From the NCBI RefSeq assembly GCF_028687635.1, contig NZ_JAQTZS010000012.1, positions 23,267 to 87,266 of the forward strand: DNA of 64,000 nucleotides. The letters run 5' to 3'. The translations under genes and the position numbers were made by a program. Shown in pieces: positions 7,039-15,378 of this stretch. The notes under the pieces are model-generated. The model saw only the letters and a list, made by a program, of their open reading frames with translations. It searched no databases and was not told the DNA's origin. The number at the start of each line of letters is the position of its first letter. The first letter of the stretch is position 1. This DNA comes from Malikia sp. Its GTDB lineage: Bacteria; Pseudomonadota; Gammaproteobacteria; Burkholderiales; Burkholderiaceae_C.

Positions 7039-9764
7039 TGGTCGCCCTCCGTGTCGGTTGGCTTGACGGTGTAGAACTTCTTTGTCGTGCCCCCGATGGC
7101 CCTTATCCGCTCGGTCTTGTTGCGGGTCTTTAGCATCCCGGCCTGCTCCAGGTGGTCCAGCGCGCGCTTGAAGTCGTGACCCTTCAGCGCATCCTTGAGT
7201 CCCTGCCCGGTGAACAGATAGGCCCGCTCGCCGTCGCGGTCCCTCCAGTAGCCCGCCCGTTCTCGCACGGGTGGCGAGTGCTGCGGGTCGGCCTCGGCAT
7301 CGCTGAAACGGCTGTCCCCGTGGCGGTCTATGAACTCCGTGACCTGATCCACCACTTGCGGCCCCTCGGCATCCGTGGTCTTGCCGTCGCGCATCCCCAG
7401 CCACAGTTGCAGGCCCACAGCCGCCGCGTGGATCGCTTCACCCCGCTGCCAGCCGGTCACGCCGTAGCTGGTCGCCAGCTCGCCCGCCAGCGCCAGCACG
7501 GCAAAGCGCGCCGCCACGCGTTGATACTGTCCCTCGCCAGCGTCGGCGTTGAACTCGGGCCGCGCCTTGATGGCTGTCAGCAGCTCGCGCACCGCATCGT
7601 GGTCATCACGGGTCAGCCGTTCCAGGAAGGCCCGGCCCGCGTGCCCGTAGTGGGTTTCCGACTCGCGCTTGATCGCATCCGACAGCGCCGCGCCGCTCGC
7701 GTACTGGTGCAGGGTGTCCCATACTCCGTGTGCCCGGTCCGTGACGGGCAAGTCAACGATGCGCACCGCCTGCCCGGCCTTGGTCTTGAAACCGCCTTCC
7801 TCCATCGTGGCGACAATGGACCGCTCCCCGTTGGACAGGATGGACACGCGCCAGCGCGCAGCAGCTCGCGCGCCGCCCGTGCGGGATGCTCGGCTCTTGC
7901 CTTGACCGTTGCCCAGCATATAAACCGTCTCGCCCACTTCGCGCGGGTCGCACTGGCTGATTTCATCCAGGGCCAGCAGTGAGTCATTGAACAGCGCCGC
8001 GACCGATTCCAGCCCGTTGGACGTAGCCCGCCAGTTGCGCCGGTAGCTCGGTCCACCCCAAACCGAACAGGCCGCAAACAGCATGGATGACTTGCCCTTG
8101 CTGCTCGCGCCGATGGTGTTGATCCCGCCGCTGTCGGCTCCGACCAGGGCCAGCACGGGACCGGCAAACGCGCAGGACAGCGCCAGCGCCAGCATGGGGT
8201 TACCGACTGCCAGTGCCGCCGTGCCGGCCTGCCAGCCCGCCAGGGTGCCGCGCGTGGTGTATTCGTCGCCGCCTGCGTGGTCGCTCTGGTAGGTCACGCC
8301 GTCCGCCTGGGGGCCGATGACAGCATCCGGCAGAACAAAGGCTTGCCGCTCAGGCCCGGCCCATCCGGTCTGTGTCGCGCACTGGATCACGCGGTCGGGT
8401 GCCCGGTGCAACAGGTAGGCGGTCAACTGCTCGCGCCCACGGTGGGCAATGTCGAAGCCCATCCCCAGCAGCTCGCGCCGCATCTCCATCCCATCGCCGG
8501 CCAGCAGCGCCATCGGTATGGCCCATGTCCGCCACTTGCCGGTGGTGGTCCTGAAGCGCAGCATCCGGCCATAGTTGCCGTCGTGGGTGTCGGTCGTGAC
8601 CGCCTCGATATGCAGCGGCCCGCATACCCGCTGCTGGGTCATCGCTGGCGGTGCGTCTCCCTTGCCGGTCTTGATGCCGAAGTGCCAAACGCCGGGCGCG
8701 TAGCGGGTGCCGTCGTCGTCGTGCCAGTCATCGAACACCAGATAGGCCGGGCGTTCGTCCTCGCCTGGGATGCGGATTGCTGGCGCTGGTGCTGGCGCGT
8801 CATCGGCCAGCGCCGCCGTGAAGTACTCGCGCACCGCCTCAAGCCCGGCCTCGTCCCCGTGCAACTGGTGCAGGTCGTTGAAGTCGGTCGCGTCATCGGG
8901 CCGGCAGTCCTCGGGGAACCTGGGCACGGCCCGCAGCCCGCCCACGGCCCGCGCCGCCGCCGTCGCCTTGTCCATGCCGATGTTGCCATCGGTGCGTTTC
9001 CAGTCGTCGTCCGCCGCCAGGATCAGCCGGGCCTGGGGGTACTTGGCCCGCAGCGCCAGCGAGACGGGGTGCAGGTTGCCCGCGTCAAAGGCGACAGCGA
9101 CCGGGTGCCCGGTGGCCTCATGGATGCTGGCGCCAGTGGCGAAGCCCTCGCAGATCACCAGCGGCCCGGCTTCCTGGGGCTGGCCTATCAGGTGGAAACA
9201 GCCCTTGCGCCTGCCGCCGAACAGCCCCTTTTTCGGCGTCCCGGCTTCGGGCCTGATCCGCTCGACGTTCCAAAGTACGCCGTCAGCGTCACGCATGGGG
9301 ACAAGCAACAGCTCGCCCTCGATCCGCGCGCCGTGGGCTTGGATGCCCTTGCGGATCAGGTAGCCGTGAGCGGTGGCCGGCGCTGCTGCCTCCCAGCGCC
9401 GCGCGGCCTCGGCTTGTGCCTCTTGCTGGCGCTGGATTCGGTCGGCTTCGCGCTGCTGCCTCATGGCCTCGACCCGCTGCCGGTGCGCGTCCCGCTCGGC
9501 CTGGGTCATCTCGTTGGCGGCCTTGGCGCACCAGGTCGAAGACAGGCCAGCCCGCCAGCAGCCGAAAGACCCAGCGGGCACGCCGTCCAGGTGCAGGACA
9601 TACCAGCCCGATTCATCGCCAAGCTTGCCGCTGCTGCTGAACCGATGGATTGCGCCGTCCGCCTCGATCACGTCAGGCGGGGTCAGGCCAGCGGCCCGGA
9701 TCGCATCGGAAAACGCCGCCAGGGTTGCGGCCTCGCTGACTGCTGGGTGGTGCGGGGCGTTCAT
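7035..9764 (-). CDS. Primase-helicase: toprim plus DUF927 ATPase, 909 aa
   Basis: A large replication protein. The N-terminal third has a toprim-like fold (LVICEGFATGASI near residue 200; LILAADDDW near 245), as in DnaG/P4-alpha-type primases. The C-terminal half is a DUF927 helicase-type ATPase with Walker A (GASSKGKSS, near residue 553) and Walker B (LLALDEISQ, near 597). The final 100 residues look like a winged helix (LKDALKGHDFKRALDHLEQAG). It probably primes and unwinds element DNA. It overlaps genes on both sides by 4 bp. Its size and architecture recall the alpha protein of satellite P4, but the helicase family differs. Confidence 0.8.
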   Translation of the reverse strand: MNAPHHPAVSEAATLAAFSDAIRAAGLTPPDVIEADGAIHRFSSSGKLGDESGWYVLHLDGVPAGSFGCWRAGLSSTWCAKAANEMTQAERDAHRQRVEAMRQQREADRIQRQQEAQAEAARRWEAAAPATAHGYLIRKGIQAHGARIEGELLLVPMRDADGVLWNVERIRPEAGTPKKGLFGGRRKGCFHLIGQPQEAGPLVICEGFATGASIHEATGHPVAVAFDAGNLHPVSLALRAKYPQARLILAADDDWKRTDGNIGMDKATAAARAVGGLRAVPRFPEDCRPDDATDFNDLHQLHGDEAGLEAVREYFTAALADDAPAPAPAIRIPGEDERPAYLVFDDWHDDDGTRYAPGVWHFGIKTGKGDAPPAMTQQRVCGPLHIEAVTTDTHDGNYGRMLRFRTTTGKWRTWAIPMALLAGDGMEMRRELLGMGFDIAHRGREQLTAYLLHRAPDRVIQCATQTGWAGPERQAFVLPDAVIGPQADGVTYQSDHAGGDEYTTRGTLAGWQAGTAALAVGNPMLALALSCAFAGPVLALVGADSGGINTIGASSKGKSSMLFAACSVWGGPSYRRNWRATSNGLESVAALFNDSLLALDEISQCDPREVGETVYMLGNGQGKSRASRTGGARAAARWRVSILSNGERSIVATMEEGGFKTKAGQAVRIVDLPVTDRAHGVWDTLHQYASGAALSDAIKRESETHYGHAGRAFLERLTRDDHDAVRELLTAIKARPEFNADAGEGQYQRVAARFAVLALAGELATSYGVTGWQRGEAIHAAAVGLQLWLGMRDGKTTDAEGPQVVDQVTEFIDRHGDSRFSDAEADPQHSPPVRERAGYWRDRDGERAYLFTGQGLKDALKGHDFKRALDHLEQAGMLKTRNKTERIRAIGGTTKKFYTVKPTDTEGDQ

Positions 9765-11299
9765 GCTTGGCCTCCTTCCTGGGTGGTCAGGCGATACCCT
9801 CGTCCCGCCCGTTCGATCACGCCGGCCTGTTCCAGCTCGACCAGGTAGCGGCGCGCGACTTCCTGCGATGCGCCTTCAGCGGCGTAGATGGCCCGCAGGC
9901 TGGGCTTGATGCGCCCGGCCTCGATGCCCGCCTTCACGCGCAGGAAGCGCGCGCCGTCGTCGGTGGGTGCATCGACCAGTGCAGCGGCCTGCATAGGTGC
10001 ATCGGCCAGTGCATCGACGGGTGCAGTGGTCGGTGCATCGGTCCCGGCCTGGGGTGCATCGACTGCATCGGGCACCAGTGCAGCGGCTGCGACCGGCACT
10101 GCATCGGTCGATGCATCGGTCTTGGCGGTCGATGCATCGGGTGCATCGGTCGCCAGTGCAGCGACCTGGGCGGGCAGTGCGGCGGCGTCGATCACCAGTG
10201 CATCGACATGGCCGGCCAGTGCATCGGCGGATCGTGCCGGGGTCTGCATCGGCTCGGCATGGGCCAGAGAAGCTCCCAGCGTCGCCAGCCCTGCGCCAGC
10301 GGCCAGCGCCGGCAGGGTGTAGCGCCGCCAGCTCGGCACGGCAGCCGCAGTGCCTCGCGGCGTGGCCTGGGTCTGCTCGACGGCTACCCGCATCGCCTGC
10401 CGAACGGGTGCAGCGGGTGCCAGTGCAGCGGCTGCGACCGGCACTGCATCGGTCGATGCATCGGTGCGGGATGGCAGTGCATCGGTCTTGGCGGTCGGTG
10501 CATCGGGTGCATCGGGTGCATCGGTCGCCAGTGCAGCGACCTGGGCGGGCAGTGCAGCGGCTTGGGCGGTCCCTTGAGCATCACGAGCCGCGCGGGCCAG
10601 TACACCAGCGGCGCCAATGAACAACAGCCCGATGCAGGAGATCAACAGCGACTGCGCGACGGACAAGGCGATGACGCCGGATTCACCGAAGACCGTTGTT
10701 GCGGTCGGGGCGCGCGCGGCCTGCAACTGCGCCAGCTCGGCAGCCATGCGTCGGGTATCGGCTTCGAGGGCGGCGGCGTCCCGGATGGATTGGGCGCCGT
10801 CAGCCCGGCTCGATGCGATAGCCGACTGGCTGCTGCGTTGACCGGCGGCGACCAGGGCGGCGGCGCTGCTGCGGTTGGCCTCGATGCTCGCTCGCAACTG
10901 CTCGACGCGACCAGCGCCAGCATCCGCGCGGGCATCCGCGGACTGCGCCAGGGCGACGCGGGCACCGTAGAGGCTGACGGCCTCGAAAGCGACCAGGGCA
11001 GCCGCGCAGGCGATCAACTGCCAGCGCAGCGCGCGCAGGCGGCGAACCGGCACCAGCCCGGCCACGAACATCGCGGCCAGCTCGGCAGCGACGAACAGCG
11101 CAGCGGTCAGCGTCAGCAGCTCGCGGGCCATGCCTTCTTGCTCGGTCGCCTGAATGGCGAGCGCGAACAGTTGGACGGTCACATAGCTGGCGGACAGGCC
11201 GATGGTCCCGGCCAGCAGGGCCAAGGCGTAGTAGGCGGCGGGGCGCAGGTGGCGGTCGCCGTCGTGCTCGGGGTAGGGCTTGATCGTGGTGGTGGTCAT
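9761..11299 (-). CDS. Membrane protein with degenerate Asp/Ala/Pro repeats and C-terminal winged helix, 512 aa
   Basis: Not a known family to me. The N-terminus has several membrane helices (residues about 20-130), then a coiled-coil-like Ala/Arg-rich stretch, another membrane helix (ALSVAQSLLISCIGLLFIGAA), and a long low-complexity region of TDA/DAP/ALP units. A short hydrophobic segment and a second copy of the low-complexity block follow. The last 75 residues (FLRVKAGIEAGRIKPSLRAIYAAEG...YLVELEQAGVIERAGRGYRL) look like a winged-helix domain. The repeats arise from GTGCATCGG-type DNA units and a near-identical duplication. It overlaps both neighbours by 4 bp. It may tether DNA or a replication complex to the membrane (inference). 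Confidence 0.6.
   Translation of the reverse strand: MTTTTIKPYPEHDGDRHLRPAAYYALALLAGTIGLSASYVTVQLFALAIQATEQEGMARELLTLTAALFVAAELAAMFVAGLVPVRRLRALRWQLIACAAALVAFEAVSLYGARVALAQSADARADAGAGRVEQLRASIEANRSSAAALVAAGQRSSQSAIASSRADGAQSIRDAAALEADTRRMAAELAQLQAARAPTATTVFGESGVIALSVAQSLLISCIGLLFIGAAGVLARAARDAQGTAQAAALPAQVAALATDAPDAPDAPTAKTDALPSRTDASTDAVPVAAAALAPAAPVRQAMRVAVEQTQATPRGTAAAVPSWRRYTLPALAAGAGLATLGASLAHAEPMQTPARSADALAGHVDALVIDAAALPAQVAALATDAPDASTAKTDASTDAVPVAAAALVPDAVDAPQAGTDAPTTAPVDALADAPMQAAALVDAPTDDGARFLRVKAGIEAGRIKPSLRAIYAAEGASQEVARRYLVELEQAGVIERAGRGYRLTTQEGGQA
10075..10563. repeat. Duplicated blocks within a GTGCATCGG-type repeat array (coding)
   Basis: A 46-bp block at 10075-10120 is repeated at 10420-10465. 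A second block starting CTTGGCGGTC recurs at 10121 and 10488 with one extra GTGCATCGG unit. Between and around them, TGCATCGG-type units recur many times in frame. The pattern indicates slippage and unequal recombination in the membrane-protein gene. Confidence 0.75.
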
Positions 11300-11796
11300 G
11301 CCGCCCCCTTCTTCGCCGCCTTGGCAGCCTTGCACTGGTTCAGCAGCTCGACACTCTCGGCTGCTCGCCTGTCCTTGCGGTGCAGATGCGCGCTGAAAGC
11401 CGCATTGCGCAGGTGCTCGGTTTCCTTGGTGTCGTGGTCGCATAGTCGGGTGGTCCAGGCGGCCTCCTCGGTTGCGTGATGCTCTGCGACCTCTATGCAG
11501 GACGCCAGCGCATTGAACAGTCCGCAGGCTGTCACCTCGTCAAGCTGAAGCCCGGCCTCTTGGCCATCGTCGTTGTTGCGGTCCAGCTCGCGCTGCATCA
11601 GGATTGCCGCGATGGTGCGGGCGCCGCTCAGGGCAGCAGTCACGCGGGCCATGCCCTGAGCGTCAATGAAGGCCACGCCGTCGCCAGCGTACCAGTCGAA
11701 CACGTCCGGCTTGGTCACGCTCAGGGGCTTTTTCCAGTCGCTCGCGCGGCGGCGGTTCACCACGTTCTCGGTGGCCTTGGTGGTGGTGTCGCTCAT
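11296..11796 (-). CDS. Hypothetical protein, 166 aa
   Basis: Not recognised. It is soluble and mostly helical, starts MSDTTTKATENVVNRRR, and has a Lys/Ala-rich C-terminus (NQCKAAKAAKKGAA). Chosen because it overlaps the stops of both neighbours in ATGA fashion and keeps coding-like codon use. Part of the leftward operon. Confidence 0.55.
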   Translation of the reverse strand: MSDTTTKATENVVNRRRASDWKKPLSVTKPDVFDWYAGDGVAFIDAQGMARVTAALSGARTIAAILMQRELDRNNDDGQEAGLQLDEVTACGLFNALASCIEVAEHHATEEAAWTTRLCDHDTKETEHLRNAAFSAHLHRKDRRAAESVELLNQCKAAKAAKKGAA

Positions 11797-12194
11797 GCTG
11801 CGGCTCCTTCCAGAATCGCCTTGATCGCTGCCAGCTTGTCCGCTGCATCGCCGCTCTCGGCGGTCGGCTCCAACAGCGCCAGCGAGACACGGCACAGCAA
11901 GTGCAGGCGCTTTCGCTGCCATTCGGCCCTCTGCCTCTTGTCCTCACGATTGCGGCCAGTCGTGATAGCCGGTACGGGCTGGGATGCCAGCTCAAGCGCG
12001 GTCACGATGTTGGCGCGGATCGCTTCGGCACTGTCGCCGGGCAGGATCAGGCACTCGAATTCATCGCTGCCGTCCAACAGGTCGAACAGTTCCCGGTTGC
12101 CTTCTTCGATGCTCTCGCTCTCAATGCGTTGGCCCATCAGCTCGCGCGCCAGTTCGATACGGTCGGTGATGGTCGTGGTGGTGTTCGTGTTCAT
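11793..12194 (-). CDS. Hypothetical protein, 133 aa
   Basis: Not recognised. It starts MNTNTTTTITDRIELARELMGQ and is predicted helical, with a basic stretch (NREDKRQRAEWQRKRLHLL). Three Met codons occur close together; the third (12194) has GGAG 9 nt upstream and is preferred. It lies 19 nt after the winged-helix gene. Confidence 0.55.
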   Translation of the reverse strand: MNTNTTTTITDRIELARELMGQRIESESIEEGNRELFDLLDGSDEFECLILPGDSAEAIRANIVTALELASQPVPAITTGRNREDKRQRAEWQRKRLHLLCRVSLALLEPTAESGDAADKLAAIKAILEGAAA

Positions 12195-12213
12195 GGTCAT
12201 CATCTCCAGGGGT

Positions 12214-13518
12214 TCAGGCGGCGGCGGTTTGGGTGGCGGCGCGCTGCGCCTTGAGGTTGGCCAGCGACAGGCCCAGCGCGCTGGCGGCGCTGGTGATGGT
12301 GGCGTGGCTGACAGGTTGACCAGCAGTGAATCGCTCCACGGCGGTGCTGGCCCAGCCGGTGCCGGTAGAGGCGCCGACGCTGACCGGCGCGCGGTGTCGA
12401 GGCGCCACGGCCGCGCCGATTGGACGGGCTGACGGACTGGCGACGAGGGACACGGCGGAAGGGGCCAGCGCACGGGCAATCTGGGCCTGGGCACGCTTGC
12501 CGGCTTCGGTCAGCTCGACCGGGCCGGTCGGGGTGGCGGTCGGCTCGGGGCGGTAGTAGCGGGCCAGGAAGAAGCTGCGGCTGGGCTTGGCCAGGATGTG
12601 TTGGGCGGCGGCATGCGGCGTGATGCCCGCCAGTCGGGCCTGTTGCACCAGGTCGGCCAGGTGGATCGGCTCGCGCTTGCCGTTGGCGGCGCGTTGGACG
12701 TTGACGGCGGCCAGGGTGGCGGCATCGACCAGCGGGTCAGCGGCGCGCAGCTCGCCCAACTGCCAGCCGGCCACGGTGTTCGGCGTCACGCCCACGGCGG
12801 CGGCGCTGTCGGCCAGCAACTCGCGGTCGTGCGGGGTCAGCGGGGCCATGCCGAAGTCGGCGCGGGCGGCATCGAGGGCGGCCAGGGTGGCGGCGTCGAG
12901 GACCGGGCCGGCCAGCTCGATCAGCTCGGTGGGCTCGGTGATGACGGGTGCCGGCTGTTCGGTCTTCGGGTCTTCAAAAATGGGGAGGGGAGGGAAAGCG
13001 GCTTCAACCTGGACGGCTGCCGGCGCGCTCGCCTCAGACTCCCCCTCAGAGTAAAACCCAGAATACACCCCAGAACAGCGGACATCCATGTCAGGGGTTG
13101 CCGTCATGGGTGTCAGGGGTGGCTGCTCGAAATGTCTGGTATCCGTGTCGCCGGTGTCAGGGGTGCCGCCCGAGTTATCCACAGCCGGGCCGTGGCGGGT
13201 ATCGGCTTGGGCCAGGGCCTGGGTGTTGATCGCGTAGACGTAGCACTGGCCAATCTTGCCCACGCGGGACACCAGTCCCAGCCCCATCAGGGCCTCGACG
13301 TGGCGGCTGGCCTGCCGTTCGCCGAAGCCACTGCGCCGGCCGATGGTCTTGAACGAAATCGCGCTGCGCCCGGTGTGGGTGTTGCGACAGCGCGCGATGG
13401 CGATCAAGGCCAGTTTCTGGCCGCTGGGCAGGTGGATGTCGCAGGCGTTGATCAGCGAGACCAGGCCGGGGTGCTTCAGGCCGGCTTCTGGTGCGGGTGC
13501 GGTGGCGGTCGTGCTCAT
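12214..13518 (-). CDS. Helix-turn-helix (winged-helix) protein, possible replication initiator or regulator, 434 aa
   Basis: Residues about 15-100 form a winged-helix region of the type seen in plasmid and phage replication proteins (GQKLALIAIARCRNTHTGRSAISFKTIGRRSGFGERQASRHVEALMGLGLV). The remainder is Ala/Pro-rich, with a second helical region (LTPHDRELLADSAAAVGVTPNTV, ITPHAAAQHIL). It probably binds DNA of the element, as initiator or regulator. The start at 13518 overlaps the previous stop by 4 bp. Confidence 0.6.
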   Translation of the reverse strand: MSTTATAPAPEAGLKHPGLVSLINACDIHLPSGQKLALIAIARCRNTHTGRSAISFKTIGRRSGFGERQASRHVEALMGLGLVSRVGKIGQCYVYAINTQALAQADTRHGPAVDNSGGTPDTGDTDTRHFEQPPLTPMTATPDMDVRCSGVYSGFYSEGESEASAPAAVQVEAAFPPLPIFEDPKTEQPAPVITEPTELIELAGPVLDAATLAALDAARADFGMAPLTPHDRELLADSAAAVGVTPNTVAGWQLGELRAADPLVDAATLAAVNVQRAANGKREPIHLADLVQQARLAGITPHAAAQHILAKPSRSFFLARYYRPEPTATPTGPVELTEAGKRAQAQIARALAPSAVSLVASPSARPIGAAVAPRHRAPVSVGASTGTGWASTAVERFTAGQPVSHATITSAASALGLSLANLKAQRAATQTAAA

Positions 13519-13727
13519 GCTGCACCGCCTTCCTGGTCGGCTGCTTCGGCGTGTGCCAGCAGTGCGGCGGCCAGCTCGCGGGCGCAGTCGGGGGTGATCT
13601 CCAATCGCTGACCCGGATGCTCCATAGATGCAGTCCACATGCTGACCAGCCCAGCCTTGTTGCTCAGGACCGCCATACCGTAGGGCTGGACGCGGGCGAT
13701 CAGGTTGATGCAGTGGTTCGCGCTCAT
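13515..13727 (-). CDS. Hypothetical small protein, 70 aa
   Basis: Starts MSANHCINLIARVQPYGMAVL; no known family. Both ends overlap neighbouring genes in ATGA fashion, which supports it as a real member of the operon. Confidence 0.5.
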   Translation of the reverse strand: MSANHCINLIARVQPYGMAVLSNKAGLVSMWTASMEHPGQRLEITPDCARELAAALLAHAEAADQEGGAA

Positions 13728-13834
13728 GCGGCACCGCCTTCCTGCGCGATCAGGCGCGCATGGGCGGTGGTGGCGTTGGACCATGCAGCGGCTTCAGCCG
13801 GTGCCGTACCGGCTGTGTTCAGGGGGAGGCTCAT
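13724..13834 (-). CDS. Very small protein, 36 aa
   Basis: Encodes MSLPLNTAGTAPAEAAAW followed by 18 more residues. It lies exactly between two operon genes: 1 nt after the preceding stop and 4 bp overlapping the next start. Its ending (QEGGAA) matches the last residues of the 70-aa product, suggesting a local duplication. No function is known. Confidence 0.4.
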   Translation of the reverse strand: MSLPLNTAGTAPAEAAAWSNATTAHARLIAQEGGAA

Positions 13835-14328
13835 TTCAGGCCCCCTTGCTGGTGGTGTCGGCGTCGAGCGCGTTGCAGGCGCGCTTGAGCATGGTGGCCG
13901 CTCGGATCGCGCGACCCGTGGCTATCTGAAGATCCAAGGCCGTGCAGAGGTGGCCGCTCAGGGCTTGCAGGGCGTTTTCCAGCGACAGCCGGGCGGCTTG
14001 GACGTGCGGTTGCACGCTGGGGGGCGTGGTGTTCGCGGGGGACGGGGACGGTGCGGGCGCGGCAGTGCGCGCCAGGGTCAGGGTTCTGGTCATGAGGATC
14101 GGCTCCTTTCTGAGACTCGAAAGCCACCAGACGCGCCATCACGCACGAATGGTGAACGAGATGTTGATGACACGGAGAAAGCCGTGCGGCCAGCCTCGCG
14201 GTTTGGCCCATCTCGCCCACCATAACCTTGACGGCTCGGATCAAACCGCGCCAGAAAATTCGGGACGAAACAAAACCCCGCTTTACGGTGGGGGCTGCGA
14301 CCACTTTCTCTAAGATGTCATCACACAT
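13831..14328 (-). CDS. Possible Ash / Icd-like phage protein (N-terminal part convincing)
   Basis: The frame starting MCDDILEKVVAAPTVKRGF continues SSRIFWRGLIRAVKVMVG and then MARLVAFESQKGADPHDQN. I recall this KRGFVSSR-FWR-IRAVK-MVG-GQ pattern from the Ash / host-cell-division-inhibitor Icd-like family of P4-like elements and prophages. Only residues 1 to about 80 look like the family; the rest overlaps the 85-aa gene and may not be used. A CCCC/GGGG hairpin with a T-run lies inside the coding part (14275-14300). In P4, ash sits in the regulatory leader upstream of the replication genes, which fits this position. Confidence 0.4.
   Translation of the reverse strand: MCDDILEKVVAAPTVKRGFVSSRIFWRGLIRAVKVMVGEMGQTARLAARLSPCHQHLVHHSCVMARLVAFESQKGADPHDQNPDPGAHCRARTVPVPREHHAPQRATARPSRPAVAGKRPASPERPPLHGLGSSDSHGSRDPSGHHAQARLQRARRRHHQQGGLK
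13836..14093 (-). CDS. Hypothetical small protein, 85 aa
   Basis: Starts MTRTLTLARTAAPAP and has a helical, mildly basic C-terminal half (LDLQIATGRAIRAATMLKRA). AGGAGC lies about 8 nt before the ATG. It heads the run of overlapping genes leading to the primase. It lies in another frame inside the tail of the Ash-like open frame. Confidence 0.5.
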   Translation of the reverse strand: MTRTLTLARTAAPAPSPSPANTTPPSVQPHVQAARLSLENALQALSGHLCTALDLQIATGRAIRAATMLKRACNALDADTTSKGA

Positions 14329-14380
14329 CGGGCCTTTCGGCTTGGGAGAACTGTAGCACAGCCGAAGGTGACTCACAAGA

Positions 14381-14399
14381 TACGGGAATCCCGTACAAT
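14381..14399 (+). promoter_or_regulatory. Palindromic operator over the -10 of the toxin-antitoxin promoter
   Basis: TACGGG-AAT-CCCGTA (14381-14395) overlaps TACAAT (14394-14399), a good -10 hexamer. The toxin ATG at 14407 is only about 7 nt past that hexamer. This suggests an autoregulated promoter with an almost leaderless message. Confidence 0.5.
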
Positions 14400-14406
14400 G
14401 GGAGGT

Positions 14407-14709
14407 ATGCAAACCGTCGTAGAGCATCCCACCTTCCAGCGCCAGGCCGCCAGCATCTGGACCGAGGCCGAGCGTCACGCCTTCATCGACTGGATCGCCG
14501 CCAACCCCTTGGCGGGTGACGTGATTCCGGGTGCAGAAGGCGCGCGCAAGGTGCGCTGGACCGTGCAGGGGCGCGGCAAAAGCGGTGGCGCGCGGGTGAT
14601 CTACTTCAACTACACCGATGAGGGCGTGCTGGAGTTGTTCGCCATCTACGCCAAGTCCGAGCGGGAAAACATGCCCGCCAGTGAAATCAAACGCAACCGG
14701 AGAGCCTGA
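14407..14709 (+). CDS. RelE/HigB-type toxin, 100 aa
   Basis: Begins MQTVVEHPTFQRQA and shows the RelE/HigB fold pattern, including GARKVRWTVQGRGKSGGARVIYF and LELFAIYAKSERENM. The family usually cleaves mRNA on the ribosome. An antitoxin gene follows 1 nt after the stop. The start at 14407 has GGAGG only 1 nt upstream; a start 9 nt earlier (14398) is possible. It reads opposite to the surrounding element operon, so it is inserted cargo. Confidence 0.8.
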   Translation: MQTVVEHPTFQRQAASIWTEAERHAFIDWIAANPLAGDVIPGAEGARKVRWTVQGRGKSGGARVIYFNYTDEGVLELFAIYAKSERENMPASEIKRNRRA

Positions 14710-14710
14710 C

Positions 14711-15031
14711 ATGAAAAGGAATTTCGACATCGAGAAAGTGGCGCGCGCCATCGAGGCCGACATGGGCGAAGCGTTGCCCGACATTCGCACCGCGCTGGCA
14801 GAGGTCAAGACCGGGGCGTCGGGCCGCGTGACCACGCCCGAACAGATCCTGTTGCGCCAGGCGCGCAGCAAGACCGGACTGACCCAGGCCGAATTCGCCA
14901 AGCGCATCGCCACGCCCATCGCCACCTTGCGCGATTGGGAGCAAGGGCGCTTTGCGCCGCCTGGAGCGGTGACCTGCCTGCTCAAGCTTCTCAGCCTCCA
15001 TCCAGAGCTGTCAAGCGAGTTGGCGGCGTGA
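14711..15031 (+). CDS. XRE-family (HigA-like) antitoxin, 106 aa
   Basis: The C-terminal half is a helix-turn-helix (LLRQARSKTGLTQAEFAKRIATPIATLRDWEQGRFAPPGA). The N-terminal half (FDIEKVARAIEADMG) would contact the toxin. It should neutralise the upstream RelE-type toxin and repress their promoter. It starts 1 nt after the toxin stop and shares TGATG with the next fragment. Confidence 0.8.
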   Translation: MKRNFDIEKVARAIEADMGEALPDIRTALAEVKTGASGRVTTPEQILLRQARSKTGLTQAEFAKRIATPIATLRDWEQGRFAPPGAVTCLLKLLSLHPELSSELAA

Positions 15032-15111
15032 TGCGCATCAGGCCCAGCCTCAAGACCTTGGATCGCGTCGCGCGCGTGCTGGGCAAGCGGCTGGTGCTCA
15101 CCATGGAGTGA
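15031..15111 (+). pseudogene. C-terminal remnant of a second XRE antitoxin, 26 codons
   Basis: The frame encodes MRIRPSLKTLDRVARVLGK and ends RLVLTME. This resembles the last residues of HigA-like XRE antitoxins (RPSLKTLxRVAxALGKRL). The helix-turn-helix itself is absent. It overlaps the previous stop (TGATG). It is a leftover from recombination between two modules. Confidence 0.45.
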
Positions 15112-15114
15112 AGC

Positions 15115-15378
15115 ATGAGCGAGAACCCTTCCGTGCAGGACCGCGCCGACTACCTCAGTCGGGCGCTTGAGGACAGCGACCCGAACGAGTTTGTTCGCGC
15201 GCTTGGGCGTGTTGCCAAGGCGCAGGGCATGGCCGAAGTCGCCAAGGCCAGCGGCCTGACGCGCGAGCGCCTGGAAAAGGCACTCTCGGGCGAGGGCAGT
15301 CCAAGATTCGGGACCATCCTCCGTGTCTGCAAGGCGCTGGGCGTCAAGCTGGTGGTGAAGCCGGTGGCGCACGCCTGA
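15115..15378 (+). CDS. Orphan addiction-module antidote protein, 87 aa
   Basis: Resembles the putative addiction-module antidote family that pairs with Gp49/RelE-like toxins (DPNEFVRALGRVAKAQGMAEVAKASGLTRERLEKALSGEGSPRFGTILRVCKALGVKL). It has a C-terminal helix-turn-helix. Its toxin normally sits directly upstream; here that place is taken by the antitoxin remnant, so this one is orphaned. It may still cross-protect or be decaying. Confidence 0.7.
   Translation: MSENPSVQDRADYLSRALEDSDPNEFVRALGRVAKAQGMAEVAKASGLTRERLEKALSGEGSPRFGTILRVCKALGVKLVVKPVAHA

Noticed and set aside
9767..11479. Rightward repeat-rich frames over the GTGCATCGG array, and a possible CRISPR
   Set aside because: Repeat units vary in length with no unique spacers, and the leftward frame fits the operon with membrane and winged-helix segments. 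It is a coding repeat, not a CRISPR.
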